Positions 38,481 to 48,472 of a stretch of 64,000 nt of DNA are shown here, in pieces (position 1 is the first letter of the stretch; every line of letters starts with the position of its first letter). This DNA comes from Streptomyces sp. TLI_105 (GTDB lineage: Bacteria > Actinomycetota > Actinomycetes > Streptomycetales > Streptomycetaceae): the NCBI RefSeq assembly GCF_900105415.1, contig NZ_FNSM01000001.1, forward strand, positions 6,697,501 to 6,761,500, written 5' to 3'. The notes under the pieces were generated by a model. The model did not search any database, was not told where the DNA came from, and saw only the letters and a list, made by a program, of their open reading frames with translations. Made by a program: the position numbers and the translations under genes.

Positions 38481-39836
38481 GTGGAGCCCGACCTCTTTAC
38501 CGCAGCAGCCGAAGACCGCCAGGAGAAGGACCCGTCCAGCAGCCCCCTGGCCGTCCGGATGCGCCCCCGCACCCTCGACGAGGTGGTGGGCCAGCAGCAT
38601 CTGCTCAAGCCCGGCTCGCCGCTGCGCCGGCTCGTCGGCGACGGGGACGGCGGCCCCGCCGGCGCCTCCTCGGTGATCCTCTGGGGGCCGCCGGGGATCG
38701 GGAAGACGACCCTGGCGTACGTCGTCTCGAAGGCCACGAACAAGCGCTTCGTGGAGCTCTCCGCGATCACCGCAGGCGTCAAGGAGGTCCGGGCCGTCAT
38801 CGACGGCGCCCGGCGCGCGGTCGGCGGCTTCGGCAAGGAGACCGTCCTCTTCCTCGACGAGATCCACCGCTTCTCCAAGGCCCAGCAGGACTCGCTCCTG
38901 CCGGCCGTCGAGAACCGCTGGGTGACGCTGATCGCCGCCACCACGGAGAACCCGTACTTCTCCGTGATCTCCCCGCTCCTCTCCCGCTCCCTGCTCCTCA
39001 CCCTGGAGCCGCTGACCGACGAGGACCTGAAGGGCCTGATGGCCCGGGCCCTCACCGACGAGCGGGGACTCGGCGGGGCCGTGACCCTGCCGGAGGACGC
39101 CGAGGCGCACCTCCTGCGCGTCGCCGGCGGCGACGCCCGGCGGGCCCTGACCGCGCTGGAGGCGGCGGCGGGCGCGGCGATCGCCAAGGGCGAGGCCGAG
39201 ATCACCCTCCAGACCGTGGAGGAGACCGTCGACCGCGCGGCCGTGAAGTACGACCGGGACGGCGACCAGCACTACGACGTGGCGAGCGCGCTCATCAAGT
39301 CGATCCGCGGCTCGGACGTGGACGCGGCCCTGCACTACCTGGCGCGGATGATCGAGGCGGGGGAGGACCCGCGCTTCATCGCCCGCCGACTGATGATCTC
39401 CGCGAGCGAGGACATCGGCCTCGCCGACCCGAACGCCCTGCCGATCGCCGTCGCCGCCGCCCAGGCCGTCGCCATGATCGGCTTCCCCGAGGCGGCCCTC
39501 ACCCTGAGCCACGCCACCATCGCCCTGGCCCTGGCCCCGAAGTCGAACGCGGCGACGACCGCGATCGGCGCCGCCCTCGCCGATGTGCGGGGCGGCCTGG
39601 CGGGCGCGGTCCCGCCGCACCTGCGCGACGGCCACTACAAGGGCGCGGCCAAGCTCGGCCACGCCCAGGGCTATGTGTACCCGCACGACGTGCCGGGCGG
39701 CATCGCGGCCCAGCAGTACGCCCCGGACACGATCCACGGCCGCCGGTACTACGAGCCCACCCGCTACGGCGCGGAGGCGAGATACGCGGACGTGGTGGAG
39801 CGGGTCCGCGAGCGCCTGAAGGGCGAGGGCGGCTGA
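38481..39836 (+). CDS. rarA: replication-associated recombination ATPase RarA
   Basis: This 451-residue AAA+ protein of the RarA/MgsA/WRNIP1 family acts at stalled replication forks with the clamp loader and SSB. Walker A is GPPGIGKT (69-76), Walker [10 protein letters not shown] (about 126-134), sensor 1 AATTENPYF, and sensor 2 lies in [11 protein letters not shown]. The C-terminal tetramerisation domain carries [20 protein letters not shown] and [10 protein letters not shown]. It starts at GTG 38481 ([10 protein letters not shown]). The N-terminus with DLF is a plausible clamp-type peptide, but this is inference. A 348-bp leader to rpsD follows. Confidence 0.93.
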   Translation: MEPDLFTAAAEDRQEKDPSSSPLAVRMRPRTLDEVVGQQHLLKPGSPLRRLVGDGDGGPAGASSVILWGPPGIGKTTLAYVVSKATNKRFVELSAITAGVKEVRAVIDGARRAVGGFGKETVLFLDEIHRFSKAQQDSLLPAVENRWVTLIAATTENPYFSVISPLLSRSLLLTLEPLTDEDLKGLMARALTDERGLGGAVTLPEDAEAHLLRVAGGDARRALTALEAAAGAAIAKGEAEITLQTVEETVDRAAVKYDRDGDQHYDVASALIKSIRGSDVDAALHYLARMIEAGEDPRFIARRLMISASEDIGLADPNALPIAVAAAQAVAMIGFPEAALTLSHATIALALAPKSNAATTAIGAALADVRGGLAGAVPPHLRDGHYKGAAKLGHAQGYVYPHDVPGGIAAQQYAPDTIHGRRYYEPTRYGAEARYADVVERVRERLKGEGG

Positions 39837-40184
39837 GGGCGGTGCGAGCGCGCCCTCCGGAGCCGGTACACTGGTCCGGATCGCTGCGTCCCGTGCCCGA
39901 CTCCGGTCGGCACCACCAGAACGGGACAGTCAGCCGGAGACCCGGCCCTCGGGCGGGGTTTCCAGGAGCGTCGCGCACCTTCGAAGGTGTCGCGTGCCAC
40001 CCATCACCATCCGGATTCCCGGGAGCGGCGATGGGTCGTTCGCGTGCTGCACGTATGTGCCCAGACCTGGGAGCGGCTGCCCGGCAGGTCCGTCCCGTAC
40101 GGACCAGACGGGTTTCCCGGGCTGCGGATGCGACCTCCCCTAACCCTGGTGAAGCCGTATTCGTACAGATAGAGAGGTTGGTTC
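39837..40184 (+). promoter_or_regulatory. long structured leader upstream of rpsD
   Basis: This 348-bp gap has no convincing gene. A possible -10 (TACACT, 39867-39872) near its start would give an mRNA leader of about 300 nt. Hairpins visible within it are CTCCGG...CCGGAG (39900-39938), the 14-nt palindrome CACCTTCGAAGGTG (39976-39989), and the perfect GGTCCGT/ACGGACC pair (40087-40093 with 40099-40105). The last bases AGAGAGGTTGGTTC carry the rpsD ribosome binding site. Because S4 represses its own mRNA in other bacteria, an autoregulatory leader is plausible but unproven. Confidence 0.5.
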
Positions 40185-40799
40185 ATGCCGAACCAGTCCC
40201 GTCCCAAGGTCAAGAAGTCGCGTGCCCTCGGCATCGCGCTGACCCCCAAGGCCGTCAAGTACTTCGAGGCCCGCCCCTACCCGCCGGGCGAGCACGGCCG
40301 TGGCCGCAAGCAGAACTCGGACTACAAGGTCCGTCTGCTCGAGAAGCAGCGTCTGCGCGCCCAGTACGACATCAGCGAGCGCCAGATGGCGCGCGCCTAC
40401 GACCGCGCCAAGAAGGCCGAGGGCAAGACGGGCGAGGCGCTGGTCGTCGAGCTCGAGCGTCGCCTCGACGCCCTGGTCCTGCGTTCGGGCATCGCCCGCA
40501 CCATCTACCAGGCCCGCCAGATGGTCGTGCACGGTCACATCCAGGTCAACGGTGGCAAGGTCGACAAGCCGTCGTTCCGTGTCCGTCCGGACGACGTCGT
40601 CATGGTCCGCGAGCGCAGCCGCAACAAGCCGCTGTTCGAGATGGCCCGTGAGGGTGGCTTCGCCGCCGACGGCGAGACCCCGCGCTACCTGCAGGTCAAC
40701 CTGAAGGCCCTGGCCTTCCGCCTCGACCGCGACCCGAACCGCAAGGAAATCCCGGTCATCTGCGACGAGCAGCTGGTCGTCGAGTACTACGCCCGCTGA
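40185..40799 (+). CDS. rpsD: 30S ribosomal protein S4
   Basis: This 204-residue protein is the primary 16S rRNA binder that starts assembly of the 30S body. The S4 RNA-binding domain (about residues 94-155) shows [20 protein letters not shown] and [20 protein letters not shown]. The C-terminus ends VVEYYAR, as usual. The N-terminal region lacks the four Cys of zinc-binding S4 proteins ([19 protein letters not shown] and on), so this is the zinc-free form. ATG 40185 follows AGAGAGG. It is monocistronic with a long leader and a shared terminator with the convergent ATPase gene. Confidence 0.97.
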   Translation: MPNQSRPKVKKSRALGIALTPKAVKYFEARPYPPGEHGRGRKQNSDYKVRLLEKQRLRAQYDISERQMARAYDRAKKAEGKTGEALVVELERRLDALVLRSGIARTIYQARQMVVHGHIQVNGGKVDKPSFRVRPDDVVMVRERSRNKPLFEMAREGGFAADGETPRYLQVNLKALAFRLDRDPNRKEIPVICDEQLVVEYYAR

Positions 40800-40833
40800 T
40801 CTCAGCACGGCAGTAGTACCACCCCCGCGGTGT

Positions 40834-43086
40834 TCAGCCCGCCGCTTCCCCGCCCTTTCCGGTGGGGGAGCCGGCGGGCTTCCGCGTTCCCGGGACCCCC
40901 GACGACCCGGCCGTACGGAACGGCCGCGGGGCCGTCGCATCCGCCGGGCCGTCGAGGGCCGCCGGATCCCGACGCCCGGCGAGCGCGCGCTCCACGACCT
41001 CGTCGAGCGAGAGGCCCCGGCCCGCCCGGACCGCGGCGCCGAACGCCTCCGCGCCCAGGGCCTCCGCCGCCCGCTGCTCGCACAGCGCCCGCGGGCCGTC
41101 GAAGGCCTCCGAGCCGAAGAGGCGGATGCCCACCGTGTCCCAGACCGGCACCGCCGCCCCCTGGAGGACCGCGGCCTCCGCCGGATCGCCCTCGCTCACC
41201 GTCACGAGCGCGAGCAGCTCGATCGCCAGGACGAGACCGACCAGGTCACGGAAGGCGTGGTTGATCGAGACGCACTCGGTGAGCAGCTCCCGCGCCTCCC
41301 CGTACGCGTCCCGGGTCCACGCCGAGAAGGCCAGGACGTACAGGGCGTAGGCCCGGGTCCAGAGCTCGCCGCGCTCCTCGCAGACCTCCCGGACCTCCCG
41401 GCAGATCGCGACCGCTCCCTCCAGATCGCCCCGGAAGGCCCGCGCCATCGCCACCTCGACCTGTCCCATGAGCACGTTGCTGCTCAGCTCGCCGAGCTCC
41501 CGGTAGGAGTCGAGCGCCCGCCCGATCAGCGACTCGGCCCGCGGCAGATCGTCCGAGAGCAGCGCGAGACAGCCCATCCGGTGCGTCGCGTACGCCTCCG
41601 CCAGCGCGTTCCGCGAGGAGCGGGCCCGCTCCCCGCACTCGTGGAGCGCCGCCACCGCCGCCGTGCCGTCCCCCTGCAGGACCGTCACGTACCCGAGCAC
41701 CCACAGCGCCTTGAGCCGGGCCTCCTCGTGCCCCGACTCCAGCGCGAGCGCCCGCTCCAGCCAGTGCCGGCCCTCCGACAGGCGCCCGCAGCCCACCCAG
41801 GCGAACCAGAGCGTGCCCGCCAGGTGCTGGGCGAGGTGCGCGTCCTCGGGGAGTTCGAGACAGAGGTCGAGCGCCGCCCGCAGATTGGGCAGCGCCGCGT
41901 CCGTACAGGCCGCCACCTCCGCCTGCCGGGGGCTGAACCACTCCAGCTCGCACCAGGTGGCCAGACCCATGTACCAGTCCCGGTGCCGACGCCGCATCCG
42001 CTCCGTGTCGCCGAGCGCCGCCAGCCACTCCGCCCCGTACGCCGCGACCGTGTCCAGGAGCCGGTAGGCGGGGCCCGCGGGCGTGTCCTCCCGCGTCACC
42101 AGCGACTGCGCGAGCAGCCCCCCGAGGTGGTCCAGGACCCGCTCCGGCGGCAGCTCCCGGCCCCCGCACACGTACTCCACCGCCTCCAGGTCGAAGGGGC
42201 CGGCGAAGACGGAGAGCCGCGCCCAGAGCAGCCGCTCCTCCGGGGTGCACAGCTCGTGGCTCCAGCCGATCGCGGTGCGCAGCGTCTGATGGCGGGGGAG
42301 CACCCCGCGCCCGCCGTCCGTCAGGAGCCGGAAGCGGTCGTCGAGGCGGTGCAGCATCTGCTCGACCGAGAGGAGGGGGAGACGACCGGCCGCCAGTTCG
42401 AGGGCCAGCGGGATCCCGTCGAGCCGCCGGCACAGCTCCCGCACGGCCTCCGGCCCGCCCCCCGAAACGCTCCGCGGCCCGGCCGCCGAAGCCGCCCGCG
42501 GTCCGGCCGCCGTGAAGTCCGGCGCGCCCGGGGCCCCGGGGAGACCCCCGGTCACCGGCGCGCCCGCCTCCGCCGCCCGCTCGGCGAGGAGCGCCACCGC
42601 GTCCGCCTCGTCCATCGGGGCCAGCGGGAACACCGCCTCGCCCGCCACCCGCAGGGGCCGCCGGCCGGCCGCGAGCACGGTGAGCCCCGGCGCGTGGGCC
42701 AGGAGGTCCCGCAGCAGCGGCGCGCAGCTCTCCACCAGGTGCTCGAAGCCGTCCACCACCAGCAGCATCCGCCGCTCCGCGAGGTGCTCGACCAGCACCT
42801 CGCGCGGGGCCTTCGGGGTGTGGTCGGTCAGCCCGAGGGCCTCCACCAGGGCGTACGCGACCAGATCCGGGTCGCGCAGGGGTGCGAGCTCGGCGAGCCG
42901 GACCCCCTCGCCGTAGCGTTTCTGCGCCCCCGCGGCAGCCCGCAGCACCAGCCGCGTCTTGCCGACCCCGCCCACGCCCACGACCGTGACCAGGCGGGAC
43001 GTCTCAAGGAGCGCCGTCAGTGCGGCCTGCTCGGCGGCCCGTCCGACGAACCGGTTCAGCTCCGCCGGGAGATTGCTCCGTCGCAT
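40834..43086 (-). CDS. STAND-type NB-ARC ATPase without a DNA-binding domain
   Basis: This 750-residue AfsR/LuxR-like signalling ATPase starts directly with the nucleotide-binding module (LPAELNRFVGR), with Walker A GVGGVGKT (37-44), Walker B LLVVDGFEHL (about 105-114), and the RCRRLDGIPLALELAA-type GxP motif (ELCRRLDGIPLALELAA). The second half is helical repeats of TPR type (from about residue 340). No SARP or LuxR HTH domain is seen at either end, so it may act by protein contact. Residues 185-215 are a low-complexity Gly/Ala/Pro insertion. I start at ATG 43086. TTG 43125 is possible and the ribosome binding site is weak. Confidence 0.78.
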   Translation of the reverse strand: MRRSNLPAELNRFVGRAAEQAALTALLETSRLVTVVGVGGVGKTRLVLRAAAGAQKRYGEGVRLAELAPLRDPDLVAYALVEALGLTDHTPKAPREVLVEHLAERRMLLVVDGFEHLVESCAPLLRDLLAHAPGLTVLAAGRRPLRVAGEAVFPLAPMDEADAVALLAERAAEAGAPVTGGLPGAPGAPDFTAAGPRAASAAGPRSVSGGGPEAVRELCRRLDGIPLALELAAGRLPLLSVEQMLHRLDDRFRLLTDGGRGVLPRHQTLRTAIGWSHELCTPEERLLWARLSVFAGPFDLEAVEYVCGGRELPPERVLDHLGGLLAQSLVTREDTPAGPAYRLLDTVAAYGAEWLAALGDTERMRRRHRDWYMGLATWCELEWFSPRQAEVAACTDAALPNLRAALDLCLELPEDAHLAQHLAGTLWFAWVGCGRLSEGRHWLERALALESGHEEARLKALWVLGYVTVLQGDGTAAVAALHECGERARSSRNALAEAYATHRMGCLALLSDDLPRAESLIGRALDSYRELGELSSNVLMGQVEVAMARAFRGDLEGAVAICREVREVCEERGELWTRAYALYVLAFSAWTRDAYGEARELLTECVSINHAFRDLVGLVLAIELLALVTVSEGDPAEAAVLQGAAVPVWDTVGIRLFGSEAFDGPRALCEQRAAEALGAEAFGAAVRAGRGLSLDEVVERALAGRRDPAALDGPADATAPRPFRTAGSSGVPGTRKPAGSPTGKGGEAAG
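40838..40878. terminator. bidirectional hairpin rpsD / STAND ATPase
   Basis: CCCGCCG-CTTCCCC (40838-40851) pairs with GGGGAGCCGGCGGG (40865-40878) with one bulge and one G-U pair. It overlaps the last codons of the minus-strand gene. Confidence 0.5.
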
Positions 43087-43244
43087 GGGACACGGAGCGT
43101 ACTCACCGGTGCGCGCTCCGTACAATCGAGATCGCGTAACTCCCGCCCCACGGGCGGTAATGCGGTACGGCAGGACAGCCCGGGCGCGATAGGGTCGGGA
43201 GACGACTTTTCACAAGGCCCAACGACAGCAGAGAGCGGTGCACA

Positions 43245-43682
43245 GTGACCGGTGGAGAGGTTGCCGGGATCCTGGTGGCCGTGTTCTGGGCGATCCTCGT
43301 CTCCTTCCTCGCCGTGGCACTGGTGAGGCTGGCACAGACGCTCAGGGCGACCACCAAGCTGGTGGCGGACGTGACCGAACAGGCCGTTCCCCTGCTGGCC
43401 GAAGCGTCCGCGACCGTGCGCTCGGCGCAGACCCAGCTCGACCGGGTCGACGCCATCGCCTCGGACGTCCAGGAGGTCACCTCCAACGCCTCCGCGCTCT
43501 CCACGACCGTCGCCTCCACCTTCGGCGGCCCGCTCGTCAAGGTGGCCGCCTTCGGCTACGGCGTCCGCAAGGCGCTGGGCCGGGGCCGCGAGGCGCAGGA
43601 CGCGCCGCGGGCCACCGACCGCCGTACTGTGATCGTCGGCCGTACCCTGCCGTCCTCGCGACGCCGGAAGCAGAAGGGCTGA
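43245..43682 (+). CDS. DUF948-family membrane-anchored coiled-coil protein
   Basis: This 145-residue protein has an N-terminal transmembrane helix (about residues 5-27, VAGILVAVFWAILVSFLAVALV). A helical segment of the DUF948 type follows (LRATTKLVADVTEQAVPLLAEA ... SDVQEVTSNASALSTTV), similar to methyl-accepting coiled coils. A basic tail (SSRRRKQKG) ends it. The function is unknown. It starts at GTG 43245 with GAGAGCGG upstream. It is the first gene of the run DUF948 - DUF6167-like - alaS - ruvX, with 6 bases before the next gene. The divergent STAND ATPase shares its upstream region. Confidence 0.85.
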   Translation: MTGGEVAGILVAVFWAILVSFLAVALVRLAQTLRATTKLVADVTEQAVPLLAEASATVRSAQTQLDRVDAIASDVQEVTSNASALSTTVASTFGGPLVKVAAFGYGVRKALGRGREAQDAPRATDRRTVIVGRTLPSSRRRKQKG

Positions 43683-43688
43683 GCCGCG

Positions 43689-44042
43689 ATGTTCCGCCGC
43701 ACGTTCTGGTTCACGGCCGGCGCAGCCGCCGGCGTGTGGGCCACCGCCAAGGTCAACCGGAAGCTGAAGCAGCTGACCCCCGAGAGCCTGGCCGCCCAGG
43801 CGGCGAACAAGGCCGTCGAGACCGGGCACCGGCTCAAGGACTTCGCCCTCGACGTGAGGGCGGGCATGCTCCAGCGCGAGGCCGAGCTGGACGAGGCCCT
43901 CGGTCTGGCCGCACCCGTCGAGCCGGGCCGGGAACTCCCGGAGTCGCGCCGGAGGGCCGCGCTCGGCCCGGCCGCGCACCCGACCACCTATTCGTTTTCC
44001 AAGACGCCTACGAGTTCGTACAACCGGAATGAGGACCACTGA
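43689..44042 (+). CDS. small membrane-associated protein of DUF6167 type
   Basis: This 117-residue protein has an N-terminal hydrophobic helix ([22 protein letters not shown]). A charged helix follows ([38 protein letters not shown]), then a disordered polar tail. Its invariable place just upstream of alaS in Streptomyces identifies the family, but the function is unknown. ATG 43689 is 6 bases after the DUF948 stop. Its stop overlaps the alaS start (TGATG at 44040-44044), so alaS translation is coupled to it. Confidence 0.8.
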   Translation: MFRRTFWFTAGAAAGVWATAKVNRKLKQLTPESLAAQAANKAVETGHRLKDFALDVRAGMLQREAELDEALGLAAPVEPGRELPESRRRAALGPAAHPTTYSFSKTPTSSYNRNEDH

Positions 44043-46711
44043 TGGAGTCGGCTGAAATCCGCCGCCGCTGGCTGAGCTTCTTCGAGGAGCGCGGGCACAC
44101 CGTCGTCCCTTCGGCGTCGCTCATCGCGGACGACCCGACTCTGCTGCTCGTCCCCGCCGGCATGGTGCCGTTCAAGCCCTACTTCCTGGGCGAGGTCAAG
44201 CCGCCCTTCACGCGCGCCTCCAGCGTGCAGAAGTGCGTGCGCACGCCGGACATCGAGGAGGTCGGCAAGACCACCCGGCACGGCACGTTCTTCCAGATGT
44301 GCGGCAACTTCTCCTTCGGCGACTACTTCAAGGAAGGCGCCATCAAGCTCGCCTGGGAGCTGCTGACCACCCCGGTGGAGCACGGCGGCTACGGGCTGGA
44401 GCCGGAGAAGCTCTGGATCACCGTCTACCAGGAGGACGACGAGGCCGAGCAGATCTGGCGCGACGTCGTCGGCGTCCCGGCCGAGCGCATCCAGCGCCTC
44501 GGCAAGAAGGACAACTACTGGTCGATGGGCGTCCCCGGCCCCTGCGGCCCGTGCTCCGAGATCAACTACGACCGGGGCCCCGACTTCGGCGTCGAGGGCG
44601 GCCCGGCCGTCAACGACGAGCGGTACGTGGAGATCTGGAACCTGGTCTTCATGCAGTACGAGCGCGGTGAGGGCTCCGGCAAGGAGGACTTCCCGATCCT
44701 CGGCGAGCTGCCGTCGAAGAACATCGACACGGGCCTCGGCCTGGAGCGCCTGGCGATGATCCTCCAGGGCGTCCAGAACATGTACGAGACGGACACCCTC
44801 AAGGTCGTCATCGACAAGGCCACCGAGCTCACCGGCGTCGACTACGGCAAGGCCCACGACAGCGACGTCTCGCTGCGCGTGGTCGCCGACCACATGCGCA
44901 CCTCCGTGATGCTCATCGGCGACGGCGTCACCCCCGGCAACGAGGGCCGCGGCTACGTGCTGCGCCGCATCATGCGCCGCGCCGTCCGCAACATGCGCCT
45001 GCTCGGCGCCACCGGCCCGGTCGTCCACGACCTCGTCACCACCGTGATCGACACGATGGGCGAGCAGTACCCGGAGCTGGTCACCGACCGCAAGCGCATC
45101 GAGACCGTCGCCCTCGCCGAAGAGGCCGCCTTCCTGAAGGCCCTCAAGGGCGGCACCAACATCCTCGACACCGCCGTCACCGAGACCAAGGCCGCCGGCG
45201 GCACCGTCCTCGCCGGCGAGAAGGCCTTCCTGCTCCACGACACCTGGGGCTTCCCGATCGACCTCACCCTGGAGATGGCCGCCGAGCAGGGCCTCTCCGT
45301 GGACGAGGACGGCTTCCGCCGCCTGATGAAGGAGCAGCGGGACCGCGCCAAGGCCGACGCCAAGGCCAAGAAGACCGGCCACGCCGACATGACCGCGTAC
45401 CGGGAGATCGCCGACAGCAACGGCGCCACCCAGTTCACCGGCTACACCAACACCGAGGGCGAGACCACGATCGTCGGCCTCCTGGTGAACGGCGTCTCCT
45501 CGCCGGCCGCCTCCGAGGGCGACGAGGTCGAGGTCGTCCTCGACCGCACCCCGTTCTATGCCGAGGGCGGCGGCCAGATCGCCGACCAGGGCCGCATCAA
45601 GCTGCACAGCGGTGCCGTCATCGAGGTCCGCGACGTCCAGCAGCCGGTCCCGGGCGTCTCGGTCCACAAGGGCTCCGTGCAGGTCGGCGAGGTGACCGTG
45701 GGCGCCACCGCCTACGCCGCCATCGACGTCAAGCGCCGCCGGGCCATCGCCCGCGCCCACTCCGCCACGCACCTGACGCACCAGGCCCTGCGTGACGCGC
45801 TCGGCCCGACGGCCGCCCAGGCCGGTTCCGAGAACCAGCCCGGCCGCTTCCGCTTCGACTTCGGCTCGCCGAACGCCGTCCCCGGCGCGGTCCTCACCGA
45901 CGTCGAGCAGAAGATCAACGAGGTCCTCGCGCGCGAGCTGGAGGTCCACGCCGAGGTCATGCCGATCAACGAGGCCAAGCGCCAGGGCGCCATCGCCGAG
46001 TTCGGCGAGAAGTACGGCGAGCAGGTGCGTGTCGTCACCATCGGCGACTTCTCCAAGGAGCTGTGCGGCGGCACGCACGTCGGCAACACCGCCCAGCTGG
46101 GCCTGGTGAAGCTGCTCGGCGAGTCGTCCATCGGCTCCGGCGTGCGCCGCATCGAGGCCCTCGTCGGTGTCGACGCGTACAACTTCCTCGCCAGGGAGCA
46201 CACGGTCGTCGCCCAGCTCCAGGAGCTCGTCAAGGGCCGCCCGGAGGAGCTGCCGGAGAAGATCTCCACCATGCTCGGCAAGCTGAAGGACGCCGAGAAG
46301 GAGATCGAGAAGTTCCGTGCGGAGAAGGTCCTCCAGGCCGCCGCCGGTCTCGTCGACTCCGCCCGGGACATCCGCGGCGTCGCCCTCGTCACCGGGCAGG
46401 TCCCGGACGGCACCGGCGCCGACGACCTGCGCAAGCTCGTCCTGGACGTGCGCGGACGCATCTCCGGCGGCCGCCCGGCCGTCGTGGCCCTGTTCACCAC
46501 CGTCAACGGCAAGCCGCTGACGGTCATCGCCACCAACGAGGCGGCCCGCGAGCGCGGCCTCAAGGCCGGCGAGCTGGTCCGCACGGCCGCCAAGACCCTC
46601 GGCGGCGGTGGCGGCGGCAAGCCGGACGTCGCCCAGGGCGGCGGTCAGAACCCGGAGGCCGTCGGCGAGGCCATCGCCGCCGTCGAGCGCCTCGTGGTGG
46701 AGACGGCGTGA
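44042..46711 (+). CDS. alaS: alanyl-tRNA synthetase
   Basis: This 889-residue class II synthetase charges tRNA-Ala and edits mischarged Ser/Gly. It has a catalytic domain (about 1-250) with [15 protein letters not shown] and [14 protein letters not shown] helical tRNA-recognition domain (to about 460) is followed by the editing domain with zinc ligands [11 protein letters not shown] (HxxxH) and [13 protein letters not shown] (CxxxH). The C-Ala domain has DHHA1-type sequences ([22 protein letters not shown]) and a Gly-rich turn ([17 protein letters not shown]). ATG 44042 overlaps the upstream stop, and the stop overlaps the ruvX GTG start. Confidence 0.97.
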   Translation: MESAEIRRRWLSFFEERGHTVVPSASLIADDPTLLLVPAGMVPFKPYFLGEVKPPFTRASSVQKCVRTPDIEEVGKTTRHGTFFQMCGNFSFGDYFKEGAIKLAWELLTTPVEHGGYGLEPEKLWITVYQEDDEAEQIWRDVVGVPAERIQRLGKKDNYWSMGVPGPCGPCSEINYDRGPDFGVEGGPAVNDERYVEIWNLVFMQYERGEGSGKEDFPILGELPSKNIDTGLGLERLAMILQGVQNMYETDTLKVVIDKATELTGVDYGKAHDSDVSLRVVADHMRTSVMLIGDGVTPGNEGRGYVLRRIMRRAVRNMRLLGATGPVVHDLVTTVIDTMGEQYPELVTDRKRIETVALAEEAAFLKALKGGTNILDTAVTETKAAGGTVLAGEKAFLLHDTWGFPIDLTLEMAAEQGLSVDEDGFRRLMKEQRDRAKADAKAKKTGHADMTAYREIADSNGATQFTGYTNTEGETTIVGLLVNGVSSPAASEGDEVEVVLDRTPFYAEGGGQIADQGRIKLHSGAVIEVRDVQQPVPGVSVHKGSVQVGEVTVGATAYAAIDVKRRRAIARAHSATHLTHQALRDALGPTAAQAGSENQPGRFRFDFGSPNAVPGAVLTDVEQKINEVLARELEVHAEVMPINEAKRQGAIAEFGEKYGEQVRVVTIGDFSKELCGGTHVGNTAQLGLVKLLGESSIGSGVRRIEALVGVDAYNFLAREHTVVAQLQELVKGRPEELPEKISTMLGKLKDAEKEIEKFRAEKVLQAAAGLVDSARDIRGVALVTGQVPDGTGADDLRKLVLDVRGRISGGRPAVVALFTTVNGKPLTVIATNEAARERGLKAGELVRTAAKTLGGGGGGKPDVAQGGGQNPEAVGEAIAAVERLVVETA

Positions 46712-47178
46712 CGATGCGCCGCGGCCGCCGTCTCGCGGTCGACGTCGGGGACGCCCGGATCGGGGTCGCCTCGTGCGACCCCGACGGGGTCCTCGCGACG
46801 CCGGTGGAGACCGTGCCGGGACGTGACGTCCCGGCCGCCCACCGGCGGCTCCGCCAGATCGTCGAGGAGTACGAGCCGATCGAGGTCGTCGTGGGCCTGC
46901 CCCGCTCGCTCAGCGGGCGGGAGGGCCCGGCCGCGACCAAGGTCCGCGCCTTCGCCCGGGAGATGGCGAAGGGCATCGCCCCGGTGCCGGTCCGTCTCGT
47001 CGACGAGCGGATGACCACCGTCACCGCCACCCAGGGCCTGCGGGCCTCGGGCGTGAAGGCGAAGAAGGGGCGGTCCGTCATCGACCAGGCCGCCGCTGTG
47101 ATCATCCTTCAGAACGCTCTTGAGTCCGAACGGGTATCAGGTAATCCGCCCGGTGAGGGCGTCGAAGTGGTTATCTGA
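46708..47178 (+). CDS. ruvX: YqgF/RuvX-family putative pre-16S rRNA nuclease
   Basis: This 156-residue RNase H-like protein has [19 protein letters not shown] at the N-terminus (first catalytic Asp), [16 protein letters not shown] in the middle (family signature), [15 protein letters not shown] (Glu) and [14 protein letters not shown] near the end (last Asp). The family was annotated as a Holliday resolvase and is now linked to 16S rRNA 5'-end maturation. I start at GTG 46708 within the alaS stop. ATG 46714 is the alternative. A TnpB element is inserted at the last codon: TTAT (47171-47174) precedes its left end. The stop TGA (47176-47178) lies on element DNA but reads the same as in the reconstructed empty site, so the protein is unchanged. 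Confidence 0.93.
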   Translation: MTMRRGRRLAVDVGDARIGVASCDPDGVLATPVETVPGRDVPAAHRRLRQIVEEYEPIEVVVGLPRSLSGREGPAATKVRAFAREMAKGIAPVPVRLVDERMTTVTATQGLRASGVKAKKGRSVIDQAAAVIILQNALESERVSGNPPGEGVEVVI

Positions 47179-48472
47179 CTTCTCTTGTTTCTGCTTCGCT
47201 CAGTGACTACGGCGCTAGCGTGTGAGCCATGAAGGGCAAGCACGTGAGACGGGCCTTCAAGTTCCGTTTCTATCCGACCGATGCGCAGGCAGTGGAGCTG
47301 TCCCGCACGTTCGGGTGTGTGCGGAAGGTCTACAACCTCGCTCTTCAGGCTCGCACCGAGGCGTGGTATCAGAGGCGTGAACGCGTGAACTACGTTCAGA
47401 CCTCGGCGATGCTCACTGACTGGAAGAAGACCGAAGACCTTGCTTTCTTGAGCGAGGTGTCCTCTGTCCCTCTGCAGCAGGCGCTGAGGCACTTGCAGGG
47501 GGCATTCGTGAACTTCTGGGAGGGGCGAGCGCAGTACCCGCGGTTCAAGTCGCGGAAGAAGTCGCGCGCGACTGCTGAGTACACGCGTTCGGCGTTCCGA
47601 TGGCGCGATGGGCGTCTGACGCTCGCGAAGCTGAGCGAGCCGCTTCGCATCGTCTGGTCGCGGGCTCTCCCGCCGGGCGTGGAACCGTCTACCGTGACCA
47701 TTTCGCGAGACGGGGCTGGTCGCTGGTTCGTATCACTGTTGGTGGAGGATCCGGCGGTTCGGCCGCTGCCACCGGCCGACAGCCCTGCGGTCGCGCTTGA
47801 TGTAGGGCTCACGACGTTGGTGACGCTGTCGACGGGGGAGAAGATCGCCAACCCGAAGCACGAGCGGCGTGACAGGAAACGTCTCGCACGCGCTCAGCGA
47901 CAGCTGGCACGGAAGCAGCCAGGGTCGCAGAACCGCCAGAAGGCGCAGCGCAGGGTCGCGAGGGTTCACGCCAAGATCAGCGACCGGCGTAGGGATTACC
48001 TGCACAAACTGACGACTCGACTCGTTCGTGAAAACCAAACGATCGTGATCGAGGACCTCAATGTTCGGGGCATGCTGAAGAACCGCTCGCTGGCGCGCGC
48101 GATCTCCGATGCATCCTGGTCGGAGCTCCGCTCCATGCTGGAGTACAAGTGCCACTGGTACGGCCGTCAGCTTGTCGTGATCAATCAGTGGTACCCGTCG
48201 AGCAAGGCGTGTTCCAACTGCGGATACGTGCTCGCCAAGCTGTCACTCGGGGTCCGTCATTGGACCTGCCCTGGCTGTGGGACGACTCATGACAGGGATG
48301 AGAACGGGGCGAAGAACCTACTGGCCGCCGGGCTGGCGGTGACGGCCTGTGGAGCCGGTGTAAGACCCCAACGGGAGCAGTCCCGGACAGGGCGGCTGGC
48401 GCTGAAGCAGGAAGCCAAGCGGGTGACCGCTGGAAGTTTCTCCGACTATCGGTGCGGAGAGATGGATGTCAA
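47175..48472 (+). mobile_element. IS200/IS605-family element carrying tnpB only
   Basis: About 1298 bp are inserted between ruvX and mltG, genes normally adjacent in Streptomyces. The left end follows TTAT (47171-47174), an IS605-type target tetranucleotide. The right end is TCAA (48469-48472), the cleavage-site form known for IS608. Both junctions continue with CTGA. There are no terminal inverted repeats or target duplications, as expected for HUH-type elements. A subterminal hairpin (48439-48444 with 48455-48460) lies near the right end. There is no tnpA, so movement would need a transposase in trans. By eye GC is clearly lower than in the neighbours and A/T third positions are more frequent, indicating transfer. 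Confidence 0.8.

Noticed and set aside
39987..40172. 61-codon frame in the rpsD leader
   Set aside because: It has no ribosome binding site and the peptide looks random. The region is better explained as a structured leader.
47179..47228. A separate tnpA gene at the left end of the insertion
   Set aside because: Only about 50 bases lie between the left end and tnpB, so no transposase can be encoded there.
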